A stretch of 64,000 nt of DNA, taken from Candidatus Heritagella intestinalis. Its GTDB lineage: Bacteria; Bacillota; Clostridia; Oscillospirales; Acutalibacteraceae. This document shows, piece by piece, positions 25,363 through 33,772 of this stretch. How positions within the stretch are numbered: the stretch's first letter is position 1; each line of letters opens with the position of its first letter. The position numbers were made by a program, and so were the translations under genes. Under the pieces are notes generated by a model. It did not search any database. It had not been told where the DNA came from and was given only the letters and a program-made list of their open reading frames with translations. The stretch is taken from positions 53,272 to 117,271 of the forward strand of contig CAJFVO010000007.1 of NCBI GenBank assembly GCA_904420555.1, in the 5' to 3' direction.

Positions 25363-27069
25363 ATGAAAAAGCTCTTAGCTTTGCTGCTTGCCGGCCTCAT
25401 GGCCGTTGCCGCAGCCGGCTGCTCCTCTGCTCCGGCTTCTTCCGGCGACGATAGTGCCACCGATTCCGGCTCCAGCACCACTAGCGAAGCTACTGGTACC
25501 AGTAACTTTGCCGGAACCCCTGACGAAGGCATGGTAACGGTCGACCTGCGGGCCGAGCCGCCAGATTTGAACCCCATCACCACCACCGACGTAGCTTCCG
25601 CCGACATTCTGCGCGAGACTACTGCCGGCCTGATGAAGCTGGACGAGAACGACCAGCCTGTCAACGACCTGGCTGAGGACTACACCGTCAGCGAGGACGG
25701 CTGCACCTATACTTTCACTATCCGCAAGGACGCCAAGTGGAATAACGGCGACCCTGTTACCGCCCACGATTTCGTCTTCTCCTATCTCACCGGTATGTCC
25801 AAGGACGGCGGCGGGAACTACGCTTTCATCTTGTACAACAACATCAAGAACGGCGATAAATACTACGCCGGCGAGTGCAAGGCTGAGGACGTGGGCGTGA
25901 AGGCAGTGGACGACTACACCTTGGAAGTCACCTTCAATACCCCTCTGGCCTATGCCCTGCACCTGTTTGCGTTCCAGACCTACCTGCCTGTGAACGAGAA
26001 GATCTACGAGGCTGCCGGCAAGAACAGCAGCGGTGGCTCTCTGTACAACAGCGAACCCGACCTCATGGGTTATAACGGCCCCTACTATGTAGAGAGCTGG
26101 ACCCACAACACCGAGCTTGTTCTGGCAAAGAACCCCGACTACTACAATGCCGATGACATCAAGATCGAGAAGATCAAGTACACCATGATGAAGGACTCCA
26201 ACGCCCGTATGAATGCCTATCAGGGCGGCCAGGTGGACTGCATCAATCTTACCGCAGATCAGATCGATCAGATGAAGTCTATGAACGAACCCATCCACAC
26301 TTATGTCGATAACGGCAACTGGTACTTCCAGTTCAACCTGCAGACCCCGGCCCTCCAGAGCGCGAAGGTCCGCAAGGCCCTGGGCGATGCTATCGATCCC
26401 CAGTCCTATATCGACAATGTTCTCCGCGATGGTTCTGAGCTGGCTAACGGCCTGGTGCCCACCAGCATTAACGGCGCCAACGGCGGCAAGTATGTGGACG
26501 GCCGCGAGGATCTGATGGATCACGACACTGCCGGCGCTAAGGCTCTGTTTGACGAGGGCCTGAAGGAGCTGAATCTGACTGCCGCTGATGTGAAGCTCAC
26601 CTATGTGTGCGACGACACCAGCAGAGCGCAGACGGAAGCCGCTTACTTCCAGCAGCAGTGGAAAGAGGTTCTGGGCATTGATGTGGACATCAGCCCCATG
26701 GCATTCGAGGCCCGTCTGGACGCCATGACCAACGGTAACTTCGACATCGTGTTCGCCGGCTGGTCTCCCGACTACAACGATGCCATGACCTATCTGGATA
26801 TGTTCATGAAGGACAACGGCAACAACTACGGCAAGTACGACAATCCCGAGTATGACGACCTGCTGAATCAGGCTATGGAGGAGAAGGATGCCGCTAAGCG
26901 TCAGGAGATCCTCCATCAGGCGGAAACCATTCTGATCCAGGAAGATTATGTGGTATATCCCATTTACTTCAGCGTAATCAACTATGTCTGCTCCAATAAG
27001 CTGTCCGGTATGACCCGTACCGGCTTCCAGGAGTTCGACTTCTGCGATGGCGCGGAGATTGTTTCCTGA
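25363..27069 (+). CDS. oppA: Peptide ABC transporter substrate-binding lipoprotein (OppA/DppA family)
   Basis: Extracellular peptide receptor tethered to the membrane. Start set at ATG 25363, nine bases after GGAGGG, giving a lipoprotein signal (MKKLLALLLAGLMAVAAAGC) with lipobox Cys20. A Ser/Thr linker (23-45) precedes the SBP_bac_5 domain: VTVDLRAEPPDLNPITTTD, KWNNGDPVTAHDFVFSY and LVPTSING motifs. The length of 568 residues is typical. It is the first gene of a five-gene importer. A terminator right after it suggests the receptor is made in excess over the membrane parts. Peptide specificity cannot be read from sequence. Confidence 0.93.
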   Translation: MKKLLALLLAGLMAVAAAGCSSAPASSGDDSATDSGSSTTSEATGTSNFAGTPDEGMVTVDLRAEPPDLNPITTTDVASADILRETTAGLMKLDENDQPVNDLAEDYTVSEDGCTYTFTIRKDAKWNNGDPVTAHDFVFSYLTGMSKDGGGNYAFILYNNIKNGDKYYAGECKAEDVGVKAVDDYTLEVTFNTPLAYALHLFAFQTYLPVNEKIYEAAGKNSSGGSLYNSEPDLMGYNGPYYVESWTHNTELVLAKNPDYYNADDIKIEKIKYTMMKDSNARMNAYQGGQVDCINLTADQIDQMKSMNEPIHTYVDNGNWYFQFNLQTPALQSAKVRKALGDAIDPQSYIDNVLRDGSELANGLVPTSINGANGGKYVDGREDLMDHDTAGAKALFDEGLKELNLTAADVKLTYVCDDTSRAQTEAAYFQQQWKEVLGIDVDISPMAFEARLDAMTNGNFDIVFAGWSPDYNDAMTYLDMFMKDNGNNYGKYDNPEYDDLLNQAMEEKDAAKRQEILHQAETILIQEDYVVYPIYFSVINYVCSNKLSGMTRTGFQEFDFCDGAEIVS

Positions 27070-27123
27070 GTTTGACCCGGCAAAGGGAAAACAAGGGATT
27101 CTGTAAAAAGGTATGATTCCTGC

Positions 27124-27157
27124 AAAAAGGGCCATATGATTCCATGTGGCCCTTTTT
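27124..27157 (+). terminator. Terminator/attenuator between oppA and oppB
   Basis: Perfect 11-bp stem AAAAAGGGCCA / TGGCCCTTTTT ending in T5. A second hairpin CCGCAAA / TTTGCGG follows at 27169-27199. Together they would lower expression of the permease and ATPase genes relative to oppA. Confidence 0.85.
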
Positions 27158-27237
27158 GCTTATGAAAACCGCAAAGCTGCCTAAAACGGGGTTTTGCGGC
27201 TTTCATAAGTATTTTTTCCCTGGGGCCTGAGGTTTTT

Positions 27238-27356
27238 AGGCTCCCTCTTTGAGGGAGCTGTCTGCGAATGCAGACTGAGGGAGTAAAGAAGCAAGCTGTC
27301 TATGCAAAACTCCCTCCGTCACGCTAACGCGTGCCACCTCCCTCTGAGAGGGAGGC
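27238..27356. repeat. Palindromic intergenic repeat (MITE-like)
   Basis: About 120 bases made of nested palindromes: GGCTCCCTC-TTT-GAGGGAGC, GTCTGCGAATGCAGAC, CACGCTAACGCGTG and CCTCCCTCTGAGAGGGAGG. The outer ends are also inversely related (TCCCTC/GAGGGA). The composition resembles the GAGGGAG-type intergenic repeats found in many copies in Ruminococcaceae genomes (from memory, not searched). No ORF or transposase is inside. Only one copy is present in this window. Confidence 0.7.
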
Positions 27357-27476
27357 ATACAAAGGCAACCATTTTCTCTCAAAATTTGCGGAATAATAGA
27401 AGGGAAAGCAGGAATTTGTATGACCGCATACAAAATGCCTTTAAAATAAATATCTTCAAGAAAGGAATGATTACGT

Positions 27477-28433
27477 TTGAACTCGAAACTGGCAATGTAC
27501 ATTCTCAAACGGATCCTGTACGCAGTGATTACGGTTCTGGCGTTGGTCACGCTGACGTTCTTCCTGATGCGTCTGCTGCCCGGCGACCCCTTCACCGGCG
27601 GTAAGGCGGTTCCCCCGGAGACCATGGAAGCTCTGCGCGCCAAGTACGGCCTGGACAAGCCTCTGTGGGAGCAGTATCTGATTTATGTAGGAAATATTCT
27701 TCAGGGCGATTTGGGTTCTTCTCTGAAGACCCAGCGCCCCTTGACCACCACCATTGGACAGGCGTTCCCGGTTTCTTTTGAGCTGGGAATGCGCGCCCTG
27801 ATCTTCGCCTTTATCATCGGTATCCTGCTGGGCGTGGTGGCCGCCGTCAAGCGCGGCACCGCTTGGGACAGCACGGCCATGTTCATCGCCCTTATCGGCG
27901 TATCCGTGCCGTCCTTTATTATTGGCTCCCTGCTCCAGTATTTCCTGGCGCTGAAACTCAACGGGGCTGTAGGCTTCCAGTTGTTCGCCGTTATGGGATG
28001 GGGGCCGCAAAACAGTAAGATATTGCCGGCTTTTGCCCTTGCCTTCGGTTCCATGGCCACGGTCAGCCGGTTGATGCGCACCAGTATGCTGGACGTGCTC
28101 AACCAGGACTATATCATGACCGCTAAGGCCAAGGGCCTCTCCCAGAAAGCCGTGATTTGGAAGCACGCAGTGCGTAACGCCCTGATGCCGGTTATCACCG
28201 TTATGGGCCCCCTGGTAGCGGCAGTGCTCACCGGTGCCTTTGTGGTGGAGAATATTTTCTCCATTCCCGGCATGGGCCAGTACTTTGTCCAGTGTGTCCA
28301 GCAGAACGATTACCCCATGGTGGCGGGCGTTACCATATTCTACGGTTCTTTCCTGGTGCTTGCCAACCTGATTGTGGATATCTTGTATGGTCTGATTGAT
28401 CCTCGCGTCAAGCTGACCGGCGGAAAGGAGTAA
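27477..28433 (+). CDS. oppB: Peptide ABC transporter permease (OppB/DppB family)
   Basis: Integral membrane subunit of the peptide importer. The 318-residue protein has six predicted TMs, the N-terminal signature YILKRILYAVITVLALVTLTFFLMRLLPGDPF and the cytoplasmic EAA-type loop DYIMTAKAKGLSQKAVIWKHAVRNAL that docks on the ATPases. The start is TTG 27477, nine bases after AAAGGAA; the next in-frame ATG (27495) has no RBS. It is followed 9 bases later by oppC. Confidence 0.92.
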   Translation: MNSKLAMYILKRILYAVITVLALVTLTFFLMRLLPGDPFTGGKAVPPETMEALRAKYGLDKPLWEQYLIYVGNILQGDLGSSLKTQRPLTTTIGQAFPVSFELGMRALIFAFIIGILLGVVAAVKRGTAWDSTAMFIALIGVSVPSFIIGSLLQYFLALKLNGAVGFQLFAVMGWGPQNSKILPAFALAFGSMATVSRLMRTSMLDVLNQDYIMTAKAKGLSQKAVIWKHAVRNALMPVITVMGPLVAAVLTGAFVVENIFSIPGMGQYFVQCVQQNDYPMVAGVTIFYGSFLVLANLIVDILYGLIDPRVKLTGGKE

Positions 28434-28442
28434 AGCCGACTA

Positions 28443-29456
28443 ATGGGACTTTTCAGTATTAAAAAGAAGGCTCCGTTTGAGCCGGCTGTGGAAGACCTTT
28501 CCGCAGTTTATGGCGCAGACAGCCACATTGATGCTTCTGAGTTTGAAACGGTGGGTACGGATGCAGGAAATATGGAATCCATCGTCCGCCCCTCCATCAG
28601 CTTCTGGAAGGATGCTCTGAGCCGTGTTCGCCGTAGTAAAGTGGCAATGGTATGTTTGGTTATCCTGCTTATCCTGATTGTAGGCGCTATTTTTATCCCC
28701 ATGTTCTCTCCCTACAGTATCAGTGAGCAGGACGTCACCTTTACCCATAAGCCGCCCTTCTCTACGAACCCCATCACCGGAGGCCTTCATATTTTTGGAA
28801 CCGATACCTTGGGCCGCGATATTTTCGTGCGGATTTGGTATGGGGCGAGAATTTCTCTGACAGTGGCGGTGGCCGTGGCCCTCATCGACTGTTTCTTGGG
28901 CGTGGTTTACGGCGGTATCTCCGGGTATTTCGGCGGCAAGCTGGATAACGTCATGATGCGTATCCTAGAAGTCATCAGCGGTATCCCCTATCTGATGATC
29001 GTTATGCTCCTCATGGTGGTGCTGGACCGCGGCCTGGGTACCATTATCCTGGCCTACTCCATCACCGGCTGGACCGGCATGGCCCGTTTGGTAAGAGGAC
29101 AGGTCATGTCCCTGAAGGAGCAGGAATTCCTGGTAGCGGCCCAGGCTATGGGCGCCAAGCCCAGCCGCATTATTGCCCGTCACCTGGTGCCTAACCTGCT
29201 GAGCGTTATTATCGTCAATATCACCCTGGATATTCCCAGCATCATCTTTACCGAGGCATTCCTCTCCATGCTGGGCCTGGGCATTGCGCCTCCCGAGTCT
29301 TCCTGGGGCATTATGGCCAACGAGGGCATCCAGGTCTTCCAGACCTATCCCACCGAGCTCGTATTCCCGGCGGTGTTTATCTGCCTTACTATGCTGTCCT
29401 TTAACCTGTTGGGCGACCAGCTCCGGGATGCGTTCGATCCCAAGCTGCGCAGTTAA
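28443..29456 (+). CDS. oppC: Peptide ABC transporter permease (OppC/DppC family)
   Basis: Second membrane subunit. The N-terminal 55 residues are cytoplasmic and acidic, followed by the OppC_N motif (SFWKDALSRVRRSKVAMVCLV) and five to six TMs. DTLGRDIFVRIWYGARISL and the EAA loop EQEFLVAAQAMGAKPSRIIARHLVPNLL are family hallmarks. The length of 337 residues is normal. The RBS lies in the end of oppB (GGAAAGGAG). Confidence 0.92.
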   Translation: MGLFSIKKKAPFEPAVEDLSAVYGADSHIDASEFETVGTDAGNMESIVRPSISFWKDALSRVRRSKVAMVCLVILLILIVGAIFIPMFSPYSISEQDVTFTHKPPFSTNPITGGLHIFGTDTLGRDIFVRIWYGARISLTVAVAVALIDCFLGVVYGGISGYFGGKLDNVMMRILEVISGIPYLMIVMLLMVVLDRGLGTIILAYSITGWTGMARLVRGQVMSLKEQEFLVAAQAMGAKPSRIIARHLVPNLLSVIIVNITLDIPSIIFTEAFLSMLGLGIAPPESSWGIMANEGIQVFQTYPTELVFPAVFICLTMLSFNLLGDQLRDAFDPKLRS

Positions 29457-29470
29457 GGAGGTAAAGGAAT

Positions 29471-30472
29471 ATGGCAGAAGTTTTGAATATCGAGAACCTT
29501 CACGTTTCCTTCGACACCTATGCCGGCGAGATCCACGCGGTTCGCGGCGTTTCCCTTCATGTGGATGAAGGCGAAGTCCTGGCTGTTGTGGGCGAGTCTG
29601 GCTGCGGCAAGAGCGTGACGGCCAAAACCATTATGAAGCTGAACCCCATGCCCCCGGCCCGGATTAAGGAAGGCACTCTGACCCTGTGCGGCAAGGATAT
29701 TGTAGCTGCCAACGAGAAGGAGATGCAGAACATCCGCGGCCAGCTGGTGAGCATGATTTTCCAGGACCCCATGACCTGCCTGAACCCCACCATGAAGGTG
29801 GGCAAGCAGATCACAGAGACCCTGCATAAGCACAAGAAGCTCTCCGGCGCGGAGTGCAAAAAGGAAGCTATCCGCCTGCTGAAGCTGGTGCAGATCCCCA
29901 ACGCCGAGGAGCGCGCCAACCAGTATCCCCATGAGTATTCCGGCGGTATGCGCCAGCGCGCTATGATCGCTATGGCTCTTTCCTGCAATCCTAAGCTACT
30001 CATCGCCGACGAGCCCACTACGGCTCTGGACGTGACCATCCAGGCCCAGATCATGCAGCTTATGGGCCGCATCCGGGAGGAGACCGGCACCGCCATTATC
30101 CTCATCACCCATGACCTGGGCGTTGTGGCCAATCTGGCCGACCGGGTAGCCGTGATGTATGCCGGTAAGGTAGTGGAGCAGGGAACGGTGCAGGATATTT
30201 TCTACCGCCCCAAGCACCCCTATACTTCCGCACTGCTTCGCAGCCTTCCTACCGTGGAGACCAGCCGGGACGAGAACCTGGTGTCCATCCCCGGCACGCC
30301 GCCGGACCTGTTTGCACCGCCTAAGGGCTGTGCCTTTGCCAGCCGGTGCGAGCACTGCATGAAGATTTGCAAGAACAATCAGCCTCCCGTGTTTGATATT
30401 GCCGAGGGACACACCGCCGCCTGCTGGCGGCTGCATCCGGATTTCCCCGGCGGGAAGGAGGAGAACGCATAA
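29471..30472 (+). CDS. oppD: Peptide ABC transporter ATPase (OppD/DppD family)
   Basis: One of two ATPases of the importer. Walker A GESGCGKS, Q-loop FQDPMTCLNP, signature YSGGMRQRAMIAMAL, Walker B LIADEPTTALD and the C-terminal oligopeptide-transporter extension with four conserved cysteines (GCAFASRCEHCMKIC ... CWR) are present. The length of 333 residues is normal. RBS AAGGAGG is excellent. The stop codon is immediately followed by the oppF ATG. Confidence 0.94.
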   Translation: MAEVLNIENLHVSFDTYAGEIHAVRGVSLHVDEGEVLAVVGESGCGKSVTAKTIMKLNPMPPARIKEGTLTLCGKDIVAANEKEMQNIRGQLVSMIFQDPMTCLNPTMKVGKQITETLHKHKKLSGAECKKEAIRLLKLVQIPNAEERANQYPHEYSGGMRQRAMIAMALSCNPKLLIADEPTTALDVTIQAQIMQLMGRIREETGTAIILITHDLGVVANLADRVAVMYAGKVVEQGTVQDIFYRPKHPYTSALLRSLPTVETSRDENLVSIPGTPPDLFAPPKGCAFASRCEHCMKICKNNQPPVFDIAEGHTAACWRLHPDFPGGKEENA

Positions 30473-31486
30473 ATGGCAAATGAGAAAGTTTCAACCCAAA
30501 AGGCCCCTGCTGTGGAAAACGCATCCCAGGAGAAGGAGAAGCTCATTACTTTGGAGAACGTCTCCAAGCATTTCCGCGTAGGCCCCCGCCAGACTCTGGT
30601 GGCTGTGAATAATATCTCCCTGGACATTTACAAGGGCGAGACTTTGGGCGTGGTGGGCGAGTCCGGCTGCGGCAAGTCCACCCTGGGCCGCGTGGTCATG
30701 GGTATCTACCACCCCACCAAGGGCAAGATTCTCTATCGCAATAAGGAAGTCAATCTGAAGCACACCCGGGACCGCTTTGCCTATTCCCGGAAGGCCCAGA
30801 TTATTTTCCAGGATCCCTATGCTTCTCTGAATCCCCGTATGACCGTGGGCACCATTATTGCGGAGGGCATGGAAATCCACAATATGTATGACAAGGCCAA
30901 GCGCCAGGAGCGCGTGTATGAGCTGTTGGAGACTGTCGGCCTGAACCGGGAGCACGCCAACCGCTTCCCTCACGAGTTTTCCGGCGGTCAGCGTCAGCGT
31001 ATCGGCATTGCCCGCGCTCTGGCCATTGAGCCGGAGTTTATTGTGTGCGATGAGCCCATCTCCGCTCTGGACGTTTCCATTCAGAGCCAGATCATCAATC
31101 TGCTGAAGGATCTGCAGAAGAAGCTGAACCTGACCTATATGTTCATCGCCCACGACCTGAACATCGTGAAGTATATTTCCGACCGTATCGCGGTGATGTA
31201 TCTGGGCAACCTGGTGGAGCTGGCCGACAGCGACGCCATCTATGCTGAAACCCTGCACCCCTACAGCCGGGCCCTGCTGTCCTCCGTGCCCATTCCGGAT
31301 CCGGACAAGGAAGCCCAGAAGAAGGCCCAGGTGCTTTCCGGCGACGTGCCCAGCCCCATCAATCCCAAGCCGGGCTGCCCCTTCGCCAACCGCTGCCCCA
31401 ACGCCACCGACCGGTGCCGTCAGGAGACCCCGGTGCTGCGGGAAGCGCGTCCTGGCCACTTTGTGGCTTGCCATCTGGTAAAATAA
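30473..31486 (+). CDS. oppF: Peptide ABC transporter ATPase (OppF/DppF family)
   Basis: Second ATPase, forming a heterodimer with OppD. Walker A GESGCGKST, FQDPYASLNPRMTVG, signature FSGGQRQRIGIARAL, Walker B FIVCDEPISALDVS and the C-terminal GCPFANRCPNATDRC cysteine extension are intact. The first 25 residues are a charged extension absent from many OppF proteins. It starts at the base after the oppD stop, with AGGAGG inside oppD. It ends the importer operon. Confidence 0.94.
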   Translation: MANEKVSTQKAPAVENASQEKEKLITLENVSKHFRVGPRQTLVAVNNISLDIYKGETLGVVGESGCGKSTLGRVVMGIYHPTKGKILYRNKEVNLKHTRDRFAYSRKAQIIFQDPYASLNPRMTVGTIIAEGMEIHNMYDKAKRQERVYELLETVGLNREHANRFPHEFSGGQRQRIGIARALAIEPEFIVCDEPISALDVSIQSQIINLLKDLQKKLNLTYMFIAHDLNIVKYISDRIAVMYLGNLVELADSDAIYAETLHPYSRALLSSVPIPDPDKEAQKKAQVLSGDVPSPINPKPGCPFANRCPNATDRCRQETPVLREARPGHFVACHLVK

Positions 31487-31489
31487 GGC

Positions 31490-31766
31490 GGAGAGCCGAC
31501 CCTGGCAATTCGCGTTTTGAGATGGGGGTAAACAGTACCCTAACACCACGCGGAGGTACCTTCGCGAGAAAATGGGTTGTTTATAACTGTTAGCCTGCCC
31601 GCAGAGTGGAACCGCACATTGTGCGGCGCGAATTGCGTCAAGGCTTCCAGTGGTTTGTTTACTGGAACGCATATTTGCGCAGGAGAATAGACGACCTGAC
31701 TATTTCCCTGCGAATTGGAAGCGGGCACTGCCCGTCAGCCTCCGGTTTTCGCCGGGGGCTGTTTTG
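31490..31766 (+). ncRNA. Highly structured non-coding RNA, possibly raiA-motif-like, with terminator
   Basis: The interval between oppF and the Xaa-Pro aminopeptidase has no gene but dense complementarity. A 10-bp closing helix (GCAATTCGCG 31505 with CGCGAATTGC 31627) encloses GGGTA-AACAG-TACCC (31526), a long-range CTAACA (31540) / TGTTAG (31588) pair, the palindrome CGCGGAGGTACCTTCGCG (31549) and CCGCACA-T-TGTGCGG (31612). Downstream are TTCCAGT/ACTGGAA (31645) and a CGCAGG...CCTGCG hairpin (31678-31712), then a terminator CAGCC-CCGG...CCGG-GGCTG TTTT (31736-31766). A second match to the 5' closing strand (GCGAATTG at 31710) allows an alternative fold. The multi-helix design and length resemble the raiA motif of Firmicutes; this identity comes from memory. 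6S RNA or an unknown riboswitch for the next gene are alternatives. Confidence 0.6.
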
Positions 31767-31818
31767 CCGTTTTATCCTTTTATTTTCTCATTCCTTGTGT
31801 AGAAAGGATCTGTAAGCT

Positions 31819-33594
31819 ATGACTATCAATGAAAAAATTGCAGCCCTGCGCGCCAAAATGGCCCAGGCTGGCGTGGACGCCCTGGTGATCCCCACCAGCG
31901 ATCCTCACATGAGCGAGTACATCCCCGAGGCCTGGAAGGCCCGGAAGGAGTTTTCCGGTTTCACCGGTTCTGCTGGCACCCTGGTGGTGACCAAGGAGGA
32001 AAGCGGCCTGTGGACCGATGGCCGCTACTTTATCCAGGCGGAAAACCAGATTTCCGGCAGTGAGATCAAGCTGTTCCGGATGCGGGAAAAGGGCGTGCCC
32101 ACAGTGGAGGAATATCTGGCCGATACCCAGGCTGGCAAAACCGTAGCAGTGGACGGCTCCATTTATCCCGCTTCCACAGGGCTGCTTCTCCAGGAAAAGC
32201 TGGAGAAGGTAGGGGCTTCCCTGGTCAGCGAAGATTTGGTTATGCCCGTGTGGCAGGACCGTCCGGAACTGCCCCACACTCCCGCTTATGTGCTGGATGT
32301 GAAGTATGCCGGTTTGACCCCGGCGGAAAAGCTGGCCCAGGTGCGGGAAGAGCTTTCCAAGCGGGGCGCTGACGCCCAGCTCTACAGCACCTTGGACTGC
32401 GCCAACTGGCTCTCCAATGTCCGGGCTTCGGATATTGCCTTTAACCCCTTCGCCACCTCCTATGTGCTGGTGCTCAAAGATGAAGCCCGCCTCTATCTGG
32501 ATGCAGACCGTCTGAGCGAAGCGGATGCGGCTTCTTTGCAGGAAACCTTTACCCTGCGCCCCTATAATGCCATTACCGAAGATTTGGAAGGCGACTTGGG
32601 CGGCGCCAAGATGCTGGTGAATAAGGCCGGGATCAGCTACGACAACCTGCTCCGCCTGATGAAAAACGATAGTGTTTCCATTCAGTATGGCCCGGATGTA
32701 GTGACCCAGCTCAAGGGCGTCAAGAACCCCACCGAGCTGAAAAATATCCGGCAGGCCCATGTGTGGGACGGCGTGGCCCTGGCGAACTTCTGGGCAAAGC
32801 TCCAGAAGAAGCTGGAAGCAGGGGAGACCGTGACGGAATACGACGTGTGCGTTATGCTGGCCGCAGAGCGCGCCAAGATGCCCGAAAACCGCGGCGAGAG
32901 CTTTGACACCATCGCTGGTTACGGCCCCAACGCCGCCATGATGCACTATGCGCCCACTGCTGAAAAATCCGATGTGCTTCAGAAGAAGGGCTTTTTGCTC
33001 ATTGATTCCGGCGGGCAGTACCTCACCGGCACCACCGATGTGACCCGCACCTTTGTGCTGGGCCCCATCACCGAGGAGGAGCGCACCGACTTCACCCGGG
33101 TGCTCAAGAGCCACATTCAGCTGGCCATGGCGGTATTCCCCGAGGGGACCAAGGACGGGATGCTGGACTGCCTGGCCCGCCAGCAGGTGTGGAAGTACGG
33201 CCTGGATTATCGCTGCGGCACCGGCCACGGCGTGGGCTTCTTTGCCGGCGTTCACGAAGGCCCCCAGAACTTCAGCCAGCGCTCTTCCGGCGTGCTGAAG
33301 GAGGGTATGACCATCACCGACGAGCCCGGCCTGTATATGGAGGGCCGCTACGGCATCCGCACGGAGAACCTGCTGGAAGTGGTGTTCTGGAAAGAGACCG
33401 AGTACGGCCGCTTCCTGAAGCTGGAGCCCATGACGCTGTTCCCCATTGACCGCAACGGCATTGATGTGGAGCTGATGACCCGGGAAGAGCTGGATTACCT
33501 CAATGAATATCACGCCAAGGTGTACGAGGCACTGGCGCCCCATGTGGAGCCGGAGACTCTGCTCTGGCTCAAGGAAGCCTGCAAACCTCTGTAA
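31819..33594 (+). CDS. pepP: Xaa-Pro aminopeptidase (M24B, three-domain form)
   Basis: Cytoplasmic metallopeptidase removing the residue before a Pro, needed to use proline-rich imported peptides. It has two creatinase-like N-terminal domains (1-300) and the M24 catalytic domain. Metal ligands are visible: Asp in DSGGQY and DVTRTF, His in GTGHGVGFFAGVHEGPQ, Glu in TDEPGLY and RTENL. At 591 residues it is the long eukaryote-like APP form common in clostridia. RBS AGAAAGGA. Its position behind the peptide importer suggests a shared role in peptide nutrition. Confidence 0.94.
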   Translation: MTINEKIAALRAKMAQAGVDALVIPTSDPHMSEYIPEAWKARKEFSGFTGSAGTLVVTKEESGLWTDGRYFIQAENQISGSEIKLFRMREKGVPTVEEYLADTQAGKTVAVDGSIYPASTGLLLQEKLEKVGASLVSEDLVMPVWQDRPELPHTPAYVLDVKYAGLTPAEKLAQVREELSKRGADAQLYSTLDCANWLSNVRASDIAFNPFATSYVLVLKDEARLYLDADRLSEADAASLQETFTLRPYNAITEDLEGDLGGAKMLVNKAGISYDNLLRLMKNDSVSIQYGPDVVTQLKGVKNPTELKNIRQAHVWDGVALANFWAKLQKKLEAGETVTEYDVCVMLAAERAKMPENRGESFDTIAGYGPNAAMMHYAPTAEKSDVLQKKGFLLIDSGGQYLTGTTDVTRTFVLGPITEEERTDFTRVLKSHIQLAMAVFPEGTKDGMLDCLARQQVWKYGLDYRCGTGHGVGFFAGVHEGPQNFSQRSSGVLKEGMTITDEPGLYMEGRYGIRTENLLEVVFWKETEYGRFLKLEPMTLFPIDRNGIDVELMTREELDYLNEYHAKVYEALAPHVEPETLLWLKEACKPL

Positions 33595-33617
33595 GGTATC
33601 CTGAAAAACCATAAAAG

Positions 33618-33653
33618 AAATCCCTTCGAGATACTGTCTCGAAGGGATTTTTG
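33618..33653 (+). terminator. Terminator after pepP
   Basis: AAATCCCTTCGAGA / TCTCGAAGGGATTT, perfect 14-bp stem, 5-base loop, T run. Confidence 0.93.
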
Positions 33654-33772
33654 TTTGGGGATGATGCAGGGGGCCGGGTGCATAGGCGGGGTTGCGCCTT
33701 TCTGTCAGGCCTTCTCTGCGACGGCCCAGGTTTCGCATTGATGCCAGCTTGCCCGCGGACTGGGAGCGCATA

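Noticed and set aside
27238..27356. CRISPR-like repeats
   Set aside because: The CCCTC/GAGGG words are nested palindromes of differing length without regular spacers or cas genes; a MITE-like element fits better.
31540..31815. Short ORFs in the structured RNA region
   Set aside because: No RBS, they cross the terminator hairpin, and the base-pairing pattern explains the sequence better than coding does.
33655..33772. Possible small gene or terminator between pepP and the aldo/keto reductase
   Set aside because: Only a weak palindrome CGCATA/TGCG at the reductase stop; no start signal or conserved feature.
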